Shown here one piece after another: positions 26,813 to 35,104 of a stretch of 64,000 nt of DNA. The notes under the pieces are model-generated. The model made no database searches and had not been told where the DNA came from. It worked only from the letters and a program-made list of their open reading frames with translations. Numbering within the stretch: the first letter of the stretch is position 1; every line of letters starts with the position of its first letter. Source of the DNA: Mucilaginibacter endophyticus. Lineage in GTDB: Bacteria; Bacteroidota; Bacteroidia; Sphingobacteriales; Sphingobacteriaceae. The translations under genes and the position numbers were made by a program. The stretch is from the NCBI RefSeq assembly GCF_003351025.1, contig NZ_QPCG01000003.1, positions 512,355 to 576,354 of the forward strand. The letters are read 5' to 3'.

Positions 26813-28063
26813 ATGTCATATTTATTTACTTCAGAGTCCGTATCAGAAGGTCACCCGGATAAAGTAGCTGATCAGATCTCGGACGCGCTGATTGATCATT
26901 TTTTAGCATTTGATGCCGAATCGAAAGTTGCCTGCGAAACGCTGGTAACCACAGGCCAGGTTATTTTAGCCGGCGAAGTAAAATCAAAAGCCTATCTGGA
27001 TGTACAGAAGATTGCCCGCGAGGTGATCAACAAGATCGGGTACACCAAAGGCGAATATATGTTTGACGGCAGTTCATGCGGTGTGCTTTCGGCCATCCAC
27101 GAACAATCGCCCGATATTAACCAGGGTGTTGACCGCACCGCTAAAGAAGAGCAGGGTGCCGGCGACCAGGGTATGATGTTTGGTTATGCAACAGTTGAAA
27201 CCGACAACTACATGCCGCTTGCCCTTGATATCGCTCACGCCTTATTAATTGAGCTTGCAGCTATCCGCCGCGAAAACAACGAGATCAAATATCTTCGTCC
27301 GGACGCAAAATCACAAGTTACTTTAGAGTACAGCGATGACAACAAACCGCAACGTATCGACGCCATCGTTATCTCAACCCAACATGACGATTTTGAAGAA
27401 GAGCAAGCTATGCTGGCTAAGATCAAAGCTGATATCATCAGCATCCTGATCCCGCGTGTTAAGGCTAAATACCCTAAATATGCCCACTTCTTTAACGACG
27501 AAATTAAATACCACATTAACCCAACAGGTAAATTTGTGATCGGCGGTCCGCATGGCGATACCGGCTTAACCGGTCGTAAAATTATTGTGGATACTTACGG
27601 TGGTAAAGGCGCTCACGGTGGTGGTGCTTTTTCTGGTAAAGATCCATCAAAGGTTGACCGCTCGGCTGCTTATGCTACCCGCCACATTGCTAAAAACCTG
27701 GTTGCTGCCGGTTTATGCGATGAGGTACTGGTACAGGTGTCATACGCTATAGGCGTTGCACAGCCAATGGGTATCTACGTAAACACTTACGGTACTGCTA
27801 AAGTTGACCTGCACGACGGCGAGATCGCTAAAAAAGTGGAAGGCATTTTTAACATGACCCCTTACGCTATTGAAACCCGCTTTAAACTGCGTAACCCAAT
27901 TTACAGCGAAACCGCGGCTTACGGCCACTTCGGCAGACCAAACGAAGTTGTTACCAAAACTTTTGTTGGCCACGACGGCAGCAAACTGGAGCGCGAAGTT
28001 GAACTGTTTACCTGGGAAAAACTTGATTACGTTGACCAGGTTAAAGCAGCTTTCGGTTTGTAA
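26813..28063 (+). CDS. metK: S-adenosylmethionine synthase
   Basis: The protein has 416 aa. It makes SAM from methionine and ATP. Signature motifs are [20 protein letters not shown] (ATP/Mg site), [29 protein letters not shown] and the loop [19 protein letters not shown]. The length is slightly above the usual 380-400 aa, because of an insertion around residues 150-180 ([15 protein letters not shown] region), as in other Bacteroidota. It is preceded by a SAM-II-like riboswitch and followed by a strong hairpin terminator. Confidence 0.98.
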   Translation: MSYLFTSESVSEGHPDKVADQISDALIDHFLAFDAESKVACETLVTTGQVILAGEVKSKAYLDVQKIAREVINKIGYTKGEYMFDGSSCGVLSAIHEQSPDINQGVDRTAKEEQGAGDQGMMFGYATVETDNYMPLALDIAHALLIELAAIRRENNEIKYLRPDAKSQVTLEYSDDNKPQRIDAIVISTQHDDFEEEQAMLAKIKADIISILIPRVKAKYPKYAHFFNDEIKYHINPTGKFVIGGPHGDTGLTGRKIIVDTYGGKGAHGGGAFSGKDPSKVDRSAAYATRHIAKNLVAAGLCDEVLVQVSYAIGVAQPMGIYVNTYGTAKVDLHDGEIAKKVEGIFNMTPYAIETRFKLRNPIYSETAAYGHFGRPNEVVTKTFVGHDGSKLEREVELFTWEKLDYVDQVKAAFGL

Positions 28064-28088
28064 TTAATTACACCTATATAATATAAGG

Positions 28089-28125
28089 CAATAGCGACGG
28101 GTAATCCTGTCGCTATTGTTGTTTA
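28089..28125 (+). terminator. Hairpin terminator after metK
   Basis: A 10-bp perfect stem is formed by CAATAGCGAC (28089-28098) and GTCGCTATTG (28109-28118) with a 10-base loop, followed by TTGTTT. It starts 26 bases after the metK stop. The T run is short but the stem is strong. Confidence 0.75.
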
Positions 28126-28224
28126 GGGGGGGATATATAAACAAGGATTTTAGGTAAAGGCTCCTTTCGTATTAAATTATAAATACATACATTTATCACC
28201 CTAATCCCCCGAACCCTAATTTAA

Positions 28225-28728
28225 ATGCCCAACAACACCTGGAACGCCGTAACCGCTATCCTTTATTTTGCTGTATCTGTTATAATTACTGCCTGGTTTA
28301 TTGAGCAAAAGTTTGGCTACGTGGCCACGCCCGGGGCTATATTATTATCCAACATTGTAGCCGCGAGTAAATGGGTGGTTATCACTATAGCCGCCCTCGT
28401 GATGCTTGAAGAAAATAAATGGATTTTTATCAGGCGTACGGCATTTGCCGCGCTGGCGGGCAGTTGCGCCATGTACTCCACCTACGCGTTCAGGTTTTTC
28501 CCCATTAGCAGCTGGCAGCAATTTACCTTTGCCATGGCCTTAGCCATGCTGGTGATGGTATTATTCTTTTTAAAGGCCGTTACCGATACCAGGCTGCCGC
28601 TTAAATGGTTTGCGGTATGGATGGCATGCCTGCTGATCAGTGTTATTATGCAAACCAGGGTGGTATTTAGCTTACACCCGGATCTTGTAACAAATGGGGT
28701 GTCCCAATTTTTTGATTTTTTAACGTAA
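28225..28728 (+). CDS. Uncharacterised four-to-five-helix membrane protein
   Basis: The protein has 167 aa, mostly hydrophobic: helices at about 8-26, 38-60, 70-90, 98-118 and 130-148. No domain was recognised. A basic and aromatic-rich loop (EENKWIFIRRTAF) and a polar C-terminus (HPDLVTNGVSQFFDFL) are the only hydrophilic parts. It stands alone after metK, in the same direction, but behind a terminator. The function is unknown. The long open frame and membrane-protein composition make a real gene likely. Confidence 0.65.
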   Translation: MPNNTWNAVTAILYFAVSVIITAWFIEQKFGYVATPGAILLSNIVAASKWVVITIAALVMLEENKWIFIRRTAFAALAGSCAMYSTYAFRFFPISSWQQFTFAMALAMLVMVLFFLKAVTDTRLPLKWFAVWMACLLISVIMQTRVVFSLHPDLVTNGVSQFFDFLT

Positions 28729-28810
28729 GTATATTTGCTACAAAGTACCGCCTTGGATGCCAAAAGAATAGAATAATAGCAATAATATATTTTATTTGCC
28801 ACCTAACAAC

Positions 28811-28839
28811 AAAGGCTAACCGTTTCCGATTAGCCTTTT
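28811..28839. terminator. Hairpin after the 167-aa membrane-protein gene
   Basis: A perfect 9-bp stem, AAAGGCTAA (28811-28819) with TTAGCCTTT (28830-28838), 10-base loop, followed by TTTA on the plus strand. It can serve the plus-strand gene ending at 28728 and also a minus-strand small frame that ends at 28869. The remaining gap sequence 28953-29236 shows no other feature. Confidence 0.65.
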
Positions 28840-28868
28840 ACATAATTACTACGCTTAACCTATTACAT

Positions 28869-28952
28869 TTAACATTCATTTTCATCTGTACTGTGCGCTA
28901 TAAAAAACCCGCATATCGCACTTGCAGTAAGTGCTATCAATAACGTAATCAT
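28869..28952 (-). CDS. Possible 27-aa small membrane peptide
   Basis: Short frame ATG to TAA encoding MITLLIALTASAICGFFIAH followed by STDENEC. It is one hydrophobic helix with an acidic, cysteine-ended tail, a composition typical of small bacterial membrane peptides. It has no clear ribosome site (the upstream minus strand is AAT-rich, as is usual in Bacteroidota). It is supported only by composition and by lying in an otherwise empty 508-bp gap between a hairpin and the next gene. Confidence 0.35.
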   Translation of the reverse strand: MITLLIALTASAICGFFIAHSTDENEC

Positions 28953-29236
28953 ATTGTTTAATTTTTAGGTGAATAATTAATTAATACTATAACAAGAACG
29001 GAAAAAATTCCTTAAAGTTTTACTAAAACCTTGCTTTATAGTACTGTAGACGCATTTTTATGATTATCATTACCCAATGGTTAAAAATTTAGGATTTTAT
29101 TATTATATCCTATAAACAGCCGATAAAGTTAAAATGGTTTTTAACTCACATCTGCCTGAGAAACGGCATTATGTGGCCTTATGGATGGTTTTTATAAAAA
29201 AGAGAGAAGATAAATCGACTAAAAATACCTAAACGG

Positions 29237-30001
29237 CTACAAAGTATTCAAAGCTTTATACAAATCTTTGGCGTTCGCTACGGTATTATGCATATTATCC
29301 AGCTTCATTACCTTTTGTAAAAAATCCTGGATTTTGGCTTTGTTAACTTTTAAAACGCTGCCGTGCATATTTTGCAGCACAACTACGGTATTAAATATCC
29401 CATTGGCGTTGTTCATATTTTGTGATGCGTAGTCCACCAGTTGGGGTACAATGCTTGCGGTTTTATACCAGTTTACCATAATATCGTTGGCGCTGTTAGT
29501 ACGGGTGGAGGCGTTTTCAGAAAACAGACCGGCCACCAGTTTACCCTGCGTACTATCTAAAGCGGTTTGATATTTTTTGGTATTTGCCGGATCGGAAGTA
29601 ATTGCCGTTTTTAAAAGCTCCGGGGCATCGTTCGGTAATACTTCGGTAATAACTTTGGCTGCGTAAACCCGTTTCTGCGGATCGGGATTGTTCACCATAA
29701 TATCCAGCAGTGGGGTAACAAACTTATAGGTTTCCAGGCGCTGGTTTTGGATAGATAGCTGCATCTGCTGCTGGTACTGCTGATTAGCCACGGCATCATG
29801 ATCGCGCGATTGCTCCATGTCCTGCTTTTTGATGGCCTGCGAAAACCAATAGCCCGATGCCGTGATAGCCAGCGGCAAAAAGATGGAAGAAAAAAACTTG
29901 AGCCAAAAATCCTTCTTCTTCTCCTCGTCCGAAGTTTCTTTGAGTTTGGCAAGCTCTTTTTTAAGGTCGTCTATGTCTGTTGTTAACTGTTCTGTAGTCA
30001 T
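29237..30001 (-). CDS. Uncharacterised membrane-anchored alpha-helical protein
   Basis: The protein has 254 aa. A short charged coiled-coil-like N-terminus (TTDIDDLKKELAKLKETSDEEKKK) is followed by one transmembrane helix (about 33-52, FFSSIFLPLAITASGYWFS). The rest is alpha-helical, with HEAT-like segments such as LLDIMVNNPDPQKRVYAAKVITEVLP and LFSENASTRTNSANDIMVNWY. No catalytic motif is seen. The HEAT-like look suggests a protein-binding scaffold (inference). It stands alone on the minus strand. Confidence 0.65.
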   Translation of the reverse strand: MTTEQLTTDIDDLKKELAKLKETSDEEKKKDFWLKFFSSIFLPLAITASGYWFSQAIKKQDMEQSRDHDAVANQQYQQQMQLSIQNQRLETYKFVTPLLDIMVNNPDPQKRVYAAKVITEVLPNDAPELLKTAITSDPANTKKYQTALDSTQGKLVAGLFSENASTRTNSANDIMVNWYKTASIVPQLVDYASQNMNNANGIFNTVVVLQNMHGSVLKVNKAKIQDFLQKVMKLDNMHNTVANAKDLYKALNTL

Positions 30002-30142
30002 AGGTAAAGGTTGATGTAGAACATTAAGAAATCCGGTTATAAATATAACTCATTAATTAATAAGACAATACATTTTGTTTATTCTGTGCGGGGAAGTTGC
30101 GTGTATTGTTCTTTATTGAAAATAATAGTCTGTTAAAAAGCA

Positions 30143-30264
30143 ATTCCCTTCCTTGGGAGGGGTGCGGCAGGATCGCGTGTTGGCGGGGAGGGGTTTATAC
30201 GCCATTTAAACAAATGGAACGTATTTCGCTGAAACCCCTCCCTGCACCCTCCCAGGGAGGGAAT
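30143..30264. repeat. Nested imperfect palindrome (interspersed repeat)
   Basis: ATTCCCTTCCTTGGGAGGGG (30143-30162) is mirrored by CACCCTCCCAGGGAGGGAAT (30245-30264). Inside, GGGGAGGGGTTT (30184-30195) is mirrored by GAAACCCCTCC (30231-30241), and ATACGCCATTT (30197-30207) by AAATGG-AACGTAT (30212-30224). The whole 122-bp element can fold into one long hairpin. It occupies much of the 429-bp gap between the HEAT-like gene and the 130-aa gene. GC-rich palindromes of this type are common between genes in the group (recalled). Confidence 0.75.
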
Positions 30265-30430
30265 CGCACGGCCCAATCCTCATAAATCCATCTTAAGTGT
30301 CAATGTATGAGCTACCGGCTCCTGTTAGCTCCAGCCCTCTCTCATCATCTTGTTACAAAACACTTCTTCAAAACATGCTATCTTTGTGATACCGCTTTAA
30401 TCAATACAACAACCAATTGTTATCAAAGCA

Positions 30431-30823
30431 ATGACACAAAGCAAAAACATTAAATCACTACGCCAGGCACTAAGCCTAATGATGATGGTGGTTTTCCTGG
30501 TGCTTGGTTATTGCCCGGTAAGGAATGTTTTGTGCTCGCTCGCCAGCCACGCATCTCAAAACAAGGAGCAAAAGGCACCGCGCGATATTAAGGCCATTGT
30601 TGAGGATGTATGCAACGCCTACAATAGCGGCGATAAAATTATCCCCTACCAGGAGGTTGTATCAAAAACAGCAGTCCCTTTACTGCTGGCGGTTGTTGTA
30701 GCGGTAGTATTTTTTGCAGGGATTGTCCTGTTAAAAAAGCTTATTGTTTTATACCCTTACACCCCTGTCTGTAACTTAAGCGCTATTCCGCTTTATTTGG
30801 CAAACAGGGCATTGCTCATCTGA
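30431..30823 (+). CDS. Uncharacterised small membrane protein
   Basis: The protein has 130 aa. It has an N-terminal hydrophobic segment (about 14-32, LSLMMMVVFLVLGYCPV), a hydrophilic middle (SHASQNKEQKAPRDIKAIVED) and a second helix (about 82-102, AVPLLLAVVVAVVFFAGIVLL). No domain was recognised. It is followed 205 bp later by the DoxX gene in the same direction. The function is unknown. Confidence 0.55.
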   Translation: MTQSKNIKSLRQALSLMMMVVFLVLGYCPVRNVLCSLASHASQNKEQKAPRDIKAIVEDVCNAYNSGDKIIPYQEVVSKTAVPLLLAVVVAVVFFAGIVLLKKLIVLYPYTPVCNLSAIPLYLANRALLI

Positions 30824-31028
30824 ATCCACCCTTTTTCAAATGCTTATCGCCCGGCAGTCAATTGCGCCGTAGTTTGATTAATGCATTCCATCTTAGCCCT
30901 CGCGGCTATTTGTATTTCACATTTTTTTGATGGTCATTCGGTTGGTGCCGCTATTGTTGCTGCAATCCGCAGCTGCATTAGCGTGTAACGCAGCTGAATG
31001 ATCGCCGCATATCAGTTATTTAAAAATC

Positions 31029-31505
31029 ATGATCAATCCTATTTTTTCTATAGCCGGCAAAAATTACCGGCAAATGGCTCCCCTGCTTTTGCGGATGACT
31101 GTTGGCTTCGGTTTCATGGCACACGGCTGGGCCAAACTGATTAAAGGCCCCGAAGCCTTCGGAAACCTGCTGGCTCAAATCCATGTACCTTTTCCTCATG
31201 CTTTGGCGTGGATCTCTACCTTAACAGAACTGATCGGCGGCTTGGCCATGTTTATCGGGTTTGCGGTAAGCATCACCGCCTTGCCGCTTATCGGTATCAT
31301 GCTTGTAGCCATGTTCGGCATCCAAATTAATTATGGTTACAGTTCGGTAAAAACCATCGGCTTAACTCCCGACGGACCAATTTTCGGTCCGCCGGGATAT
31401 GAGATCAATTTATTGTACATCGCCGCGCTTATCTCGCTACTGATTTCGGGAGGTGGTATGTTTTCTGTCGATTCCGTTCTGGCTCCAAAGCGAGGCACCA
31501 ATTAA
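31029..31505 (+). CDS. DoxX family membrane protein
   Basis: The protein has 158 aa and four hydrophobic helices. DoxX features are LLLRMTVGFGFMAHGWAKLIKGPEAFGNLL, STLTELIGGLAMFIGFAV and the C-terminal YEINLLYIAALISLLISGGG. DoxX proteins are linked to terminal oxidase or redox membrane complexes, but most have no assigned role. The 205-bp gap upstream holds a CAGCTGC/GCAGCTG dyad (30970-30996). Confidence 0.9.
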   Translation: MINPIFSIAGKNYRQMAPLLLRMTVGFGFMAHGWAKLIKGPEAFGNLLAQIHVPFPHALAWISTLTELIGGLAMFIGFAVSITALPLIGIMLVAMFGIQINYGYSSVKTIGLTPDGPIFGPPGYEINLLYIAALISLLISGGGMFSVDSVLAPKRGTN

Positions 31506-31520
31506 ATCATAAAAAATAAT

Positions 31521-31564
31521 AACCTATTGATCATTATGCCACTAAGGCAAATGATCAATAGGTT
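31521..31564. other. Long hairpin between the DoxX and TauE genes
   Basis: AACCTATTGATCATT (31521-31535) pairs perfectly with AATGATCAATAGGTT (31550-31564). TGCC (31537-31540) and GGCA (31546-31549) extend it to a 19-bp stem with one bulged A and a 5-base loop. It starts 16 bases after the DoxX stop and ends 14 bases before the TauE start. It lacks a real T run, so it may be a weak terminator, an attenuator or a message-stability element. Confidence 0.65.
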
Positions 31565-31578
31565 TAATAAACATCAAT

Positions 31579-32325
31579 ATGTACACTGTTTTTCTTTACA
31601 TTTTTATCATCAGTTTCATTGCCACCCTGGTACGTTCAACCTTTGGCTTTGGCGAATCGCTGGTAGCTGTACCGCTGCTAAGTATATTTATTCCTCTTGG
31701 TGTTGCCGTTCCGCTTTCGGTACTTATTTCTGTTTTGGTTGCATTGGTTGTGGTGATCCAGGATCATAGCAAAATCCAGTTGAACAGCGCAAAATGGCTC
31801 ATCTTTTTTGCCTTACCCGGTATACCCATTGGTGTACTTATTTTGATATATGGTAACGAGCTTTGGGTAAAAACCGGGCTGGGCACGCTCATCATCCTTT
31901 ACTCGTTATATGCCATGTTTGGTAAAAACAGCTTTCAACTTCATCATGATAGCAAATTTTGGCTATTTATCTGTGGTTTTTTGTCGGGAGTTTTGGGAGG
32001 AGCCTATGGTGTTAACGGGCCACCGCTGGTTGTTTATGGTAACATGCGCAAATGGAGCGCTAAAGATTTCAGGGCCACACTTCAGGGCTATTTTTTGCCG
32101 GCAAGCTTAATTGGGGTAATGGGTTATATTTTTAAAGGACTAATCACCACCGAAGTATTAAAATATTTTATGGTATCGCTTCCGGCTGTTTTTCCGGCGA
32201 TTTTTTTAGGGCGATACCTCAATCATAAACTGGGCAATGCTTCATTTTTCAGATATGTGTATTGGGGTTTGCTGCTCATCGGCGTATTTTTAATTGTGTT
32301 TAGCCTGTTCAACATAAAAACCTGA
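31579..32325 (+). CDS. TauE/SafE family sulfite or organic-anion exporter
   Basis: The protein has 248 aa and about eight transmembrane helices in two halves. Typical features are LVRSTFGFGESLVAVPLLSIF near the N-terminus and the mirrored CGFLSGVLGGAYGVNGPPLVVYG in the second half. Family members export sulfite, sulfoacetate or similar anions. The substrate is not known here. It lies downstream of DoxX across the long hairpin. Confidence 0.9.
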   Translation: MYTVFLYIFIISFIATLVRSTFGFGESLVAVPLLSIFIPLGVAVPLSVLISVLVALVVVIQDHSKIQLNSAKWLIFFALPGIPIGVLILIYGNELWVKTGLGTLIILYSLYAMFGKNSFQLHHDSKFWLFICGFLSGVLGGAYGVNGPPLVVYGNMRKWSAKDFRATLQGYFLPASLIGVMGYIFKGLITTEVLKYFMVSLPAVFPAIFLGRYLNHKLGNASFFRYVYWGLLLIGVFLIVFSLFNIKT

Positions 32326-32392
32326 TGTACAAGCTATCAACAAAACTGCTACCTTTAAATTGCAATTATTTACCTGGACTTATCTGCCCGCT

Positions 32393-33184
32393 ATGGAACC
32401 TACTGCAAAAGCTCAAACTATTGACCAGATCATTGAACAACTGGAAGCCATTATTGCCGATGCCATAAAAACAGACAGCCGGGCCGGTTTTTTCGCCGCG
32501 CTGTACCATAAGGTTACCTGCAAGGTAAGGGAAGGCATCCAAAACGGCGAATTTGAAAACCCGGCGCGTATGGAGCAGTTAGATGTGATCTTCGCTAACA
32601 GGTATATTGCCGCCTATCATTCCTGGCAGCAGAAACAGCCTTATTCCAATTGCTGGCAGCTGGCGTTCGGCATTTTTGATAAATCATCAAAATTGGTATT
32701 GCAGCACCTGCTTATAGGCATGAACGCGCATATCAATCTTGATTTGGGTGTTGCCGTTGTAGAGGTAGCCCGCAAACTTAACCAGCCGTTAACCGAGGTT
32801 CATAAGGATTTTAATTCCATCAACACCATACTTTCGGCCCTTACTTACGAGGTGATCAGCGAACTGAACCAGATTTCGCCCTTGTTATCGCTAGCCGGTC
32901 TGCATGCGCAAAATAACTCCATCCTCATTCAGTTTGCCCTCAGCAACGCCCGCGACGGCGCCTGGTGCTTTGCCGAAGACCTGTTTACCCGTACCGGAGA
33001 TGATTACCCCAAGCAGATAGCCAGCAGGGATAACGACATTAATAAACTAGGCCTGGGTATTGTTAACCCAGTGGGCATGTTACGCTTTACAGTATGGATC
33101 ATCCATCTGTTTGAAAAACGCGATCCATCCAAAATAACCGAGATCCTTACTACATATAAAAAGACTTATTTGAAGGTGAATTAA
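32393..33184 (+). CDS. DUF5995 family protein
   Basis: The chosen ATG at 32393 gives MEPTAKAQTIDQIIEQLEAI and 263 aa. An in-frame ATG at 32360 would add 11 residues with no support. The family pattern is clear: FFAALYHKVTCKVREGI, RMEQLDVIFANRYIAAYHSW, IDKSSK-like region and LQHLLIGMNAHINLDLGVAVVEVA. The conserved histidines and aspartate in the last stretch suggest a metal site (inference). The biological role is unknown. It is preceded closely by the TauE gene. Confidence 0.8.
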   Translation: MEPTAKAQTIDQIIEQLEAIIADAIKTDSRAGFFAALYHKVTCKVREGIQNGEFENPARMEQLDVIFANRYIAAYHSWQQKQPYSNCWQLAFGIFDKSSKLVLQHLLIGMNAHINLDLGVAVVEVARKLNQPLTEVHKDFNSINTILSALTYEVISELNQISPLLSLAGLHAQNNSILIQFALSNARDGAWCFAEDLFTRTGDDYPKQIASRDNDINKLGLGIVNPVGMLRFTVWIIHLFEKRDPSKITEILTTYKKTYLKVN

Positions 33185-33198
33185 AGACCCAACTATAA

Positions 33199-33516
33199 TC
33201 AAAAAGTTCGTTTGAGGTTATAGGCCACCAGGTATTGTTGCGTATCTTTAATAGCAACAGATTTACCTGCAGGCAATTCCATACCATTAAATTTAACAAG
33301 TTTGCCCTGTACAAGGGAAAGGATTACGGGAATGGTTTCCGCGGCCACAGGCACCGACATGATTGGATAGTACGTTTTTTCCAGCTTTAGTTTATCCTTT
33401 TCGGTAACAAGGTTTACTTGCCAAAAGTCCTCTTTGCCAAACCCATATTCGCTGGCACAATTGTCAAGGTCATATACAAACTCACGGGCCTGCATTTCTG
33501 ATGATTTAGCGGCCAT
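33199..33516 (-). CDS. Uncharacterised 105-aa protein
   Basis: The protein has 105 aa, is soluble, and has no signal peptide or recognised domain. The sequence has a conserved-looking core (EYGFGKEDFWQVNLVTEKDKLKLEKTYYP, GKLVKFNGMELPAGKSVAIKD), consistent with a small beta-rich fold. It is convergent with the DUF5995 gene, 14 bp away. The compact frame and balanced composition support a real gene. Confidence 0.6.
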   Translation of the reverse strand: MAAKSSEMQAREFVYDLDNCASEYGFGKEDFWQVNLVTEKDKLKLEKTYYPIMSVPVAAETIPVILSLVQGKLVKFNGMELPAGKSVAIKDTQQYLVAYNLKRTF

Positions 33517-33785
33517 CTATTTAATATTTAAATTGGGGTGAATAATTTGTGGAGTGGTGGGAACGGATTTTCTGGTATGGGGATTATCTCCCGGCTTTTT
33601 TAGGCTCATAAGCTTTTAATTAAAGAACGTGTTTTTTCAAAGCTAATCATTTATAAACTGGTAAACGATTATATTAATGGTGAGGGTTTTGGATGTAAAT
33701 TCTACCTCATCAAAATTCACTATCTTTGCCCCTTTAACCGATGATAATCACGATACAATCTTGAAATCATCAAAAAGAAAGCAAA

Positions 33786-34733
33786 GTGGAACAGCAAACA
33801 ATAACAACCTGGGAAAAAGGCTATAACAATTACGGGCCATGGCTTAAGGAAAAATACAAAGGCCATCGTGTGTTTAAAGTAATTGTTGATGGTGGTTTTA
33901 CCTGCCCTAACCGCGATGGTTCAAAAGGCTACGGTGGTTGTACCTATTGTAATGTTGATTCGTTTACGCCATCGGTTAGTCGTAATGCCCCTACTGTGCG
34001 CCAGCAGGTTGAGGAAGGTATGGAGCGTGCCCGTAAAGGCAACAAGGCCGATAAGTTTATTATTTACTTTCAGCCCAATACCAACACCTACGCCCCGGCG
34101 CATTACCTTAAAATGCTTTATGACGAAGCCCTGAGCTACGGCACCGAGGATATTGTAGGTCTTTCGGTAGGAACCCGTCCCGATTGTATCGACGCTGAAA
34201 AGATTGCCCTGCTGGAAAGCTATACCGACCGTTTTGATGTTGATTTGGAAATGGGGATGGAAAGTATCTATAACGATACCCTGAACCAGATTAACCGCGG
34301 CTGCAGCCATGAAGAACTGGTAAAAGCCCTGAGCCTGGTCGAGAATTCAAAGCTGGATATTTGCGTGCATACCATTTTCGGTTTCCCATGGGAGACCAAA
34401 GAAATGATGCTGAAATATGCCGATGAGATCAATCGTTTCAGGCAGATCAAATTTGTAAAATTCCACCACCTGCATATTGTTGAGGGCTCGGTAATGGGCG
34501 TGAAATATAAACGCGAACCGTTTCACCTGTTTGGCATAGAAGAATATGCCGATTTCCTGTGCGAGCTGCTCCCGCTTGTTCGCCCGGATATCGTAATCCA
34601 ACGCCTCTTCGGTCTCAGCGACCGCGAACTGCTCATTGCCCCCAACTGGGGATTAAAAAAATCAGAGATCCAGTATTATATCGATCAAAGGATTTTGAGC
34701 AAAGGCGTGGTACAGGGAAGCAAATATATTTGA
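33786..34733 (+). CDS. Radical SAM protein, YhcC/TIGR01212 family
   Basis: The protein has 315 aa with a GTG start. The unusual cluster motif of the family is present: Cys40, then Cys52 and Cys55 (FTCPNRDGSKGYGGCTYC), instead of the classical CxxxCxxC. Also seen are IIYFQPNTNTYAP, GLSVGTRPDCI and RGCSHEELVKAL. YhcC-type proteins are radical SAM enzymes. A role related to tRNA or other RNA modification has been discussed but I am not certain of the reaction. Confidence 0.9.
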   Translation: MEQQTITTWEKGYNNYGPWLKEKYKGHRVFKVIVDGGFTCPNRDGSKGYGGCTYCNVDSFTPSVSRNAPTVRQQVEEGMERARKGNKADKFIIYFQPNTNTYAPAHYLKMLYDEALSYGTEDIVGLSVGTRPDCIDAEKIALLESYTDRFDVDLEMGMESIYNDTLNQINRGCSHEELVKALSLVENSKLDICVHTIFGFPWETKEMMLKYADEINRFRQIKFVKFHHLHIVEGSVMGVKYKREPFHLFGIEEYADFLCELLPLVRPDIVIQRLFGLSDRELLIAPNWGLKKSEIQYYIDQRILSKGVVQGSKYI

Positions 34734-34781
34734 ACCATGATTCATAGGATTTAAGGATTGGCAGGATTTTTTTGCCACCCG

Positions 34782-35014
34782 TGGCCGTGGCCTCACGGCC
34801 ATTCGTTCATTAACTATCATCCAATACGATCCGTGAGGACACGGATCGGGGGAAGTAAGAAAAATCCATCAATCCGGCAAATCCCCCCAAATCCCGGTCC
34901 TGATTTAACGAATAAGCAAACCACATCCTCCTAACTTCTAATCAAAAAACTGCCACGGCCACTCAAAACTGCTACTGATTTTAAAACTGCTACTAAAAAC
35001 TGCCACTGCTACTT
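34782..35014. repeat. Paired CCGTG palindromes and AAAACTGCCACT-type tandem repeats
   Basis: Within the 371-bp gap, TGGCCGTG (34782-34789) faces CACGGCCA (34794-34801), and GATCCGTG (34828-34835) faces CACGGATC (34840-34847). Read on opposite strands they share the core CCGTGAGG-N-CACGG, so they are an inverted pair of one repeat. At 34944-35014 degenerate copies of AAAACTGCYACT follow in tandem. No gene is seen here. Confidence 0.7.
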
Positions 35015-35104
35015 AATTCAACCCTTACTTATTTAACAATTGGTATCCCTTTTGCAAATATTTACGTATAATTAAATTGATCTAAAAGTTAAAATACGTC
35101 TGTT

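Noticed and set aside
30097..30285. 62-codon open frame over the nested palindrome
   Set aside because: The frame is made almost entirely of the inverted repeat, so it is not coding.
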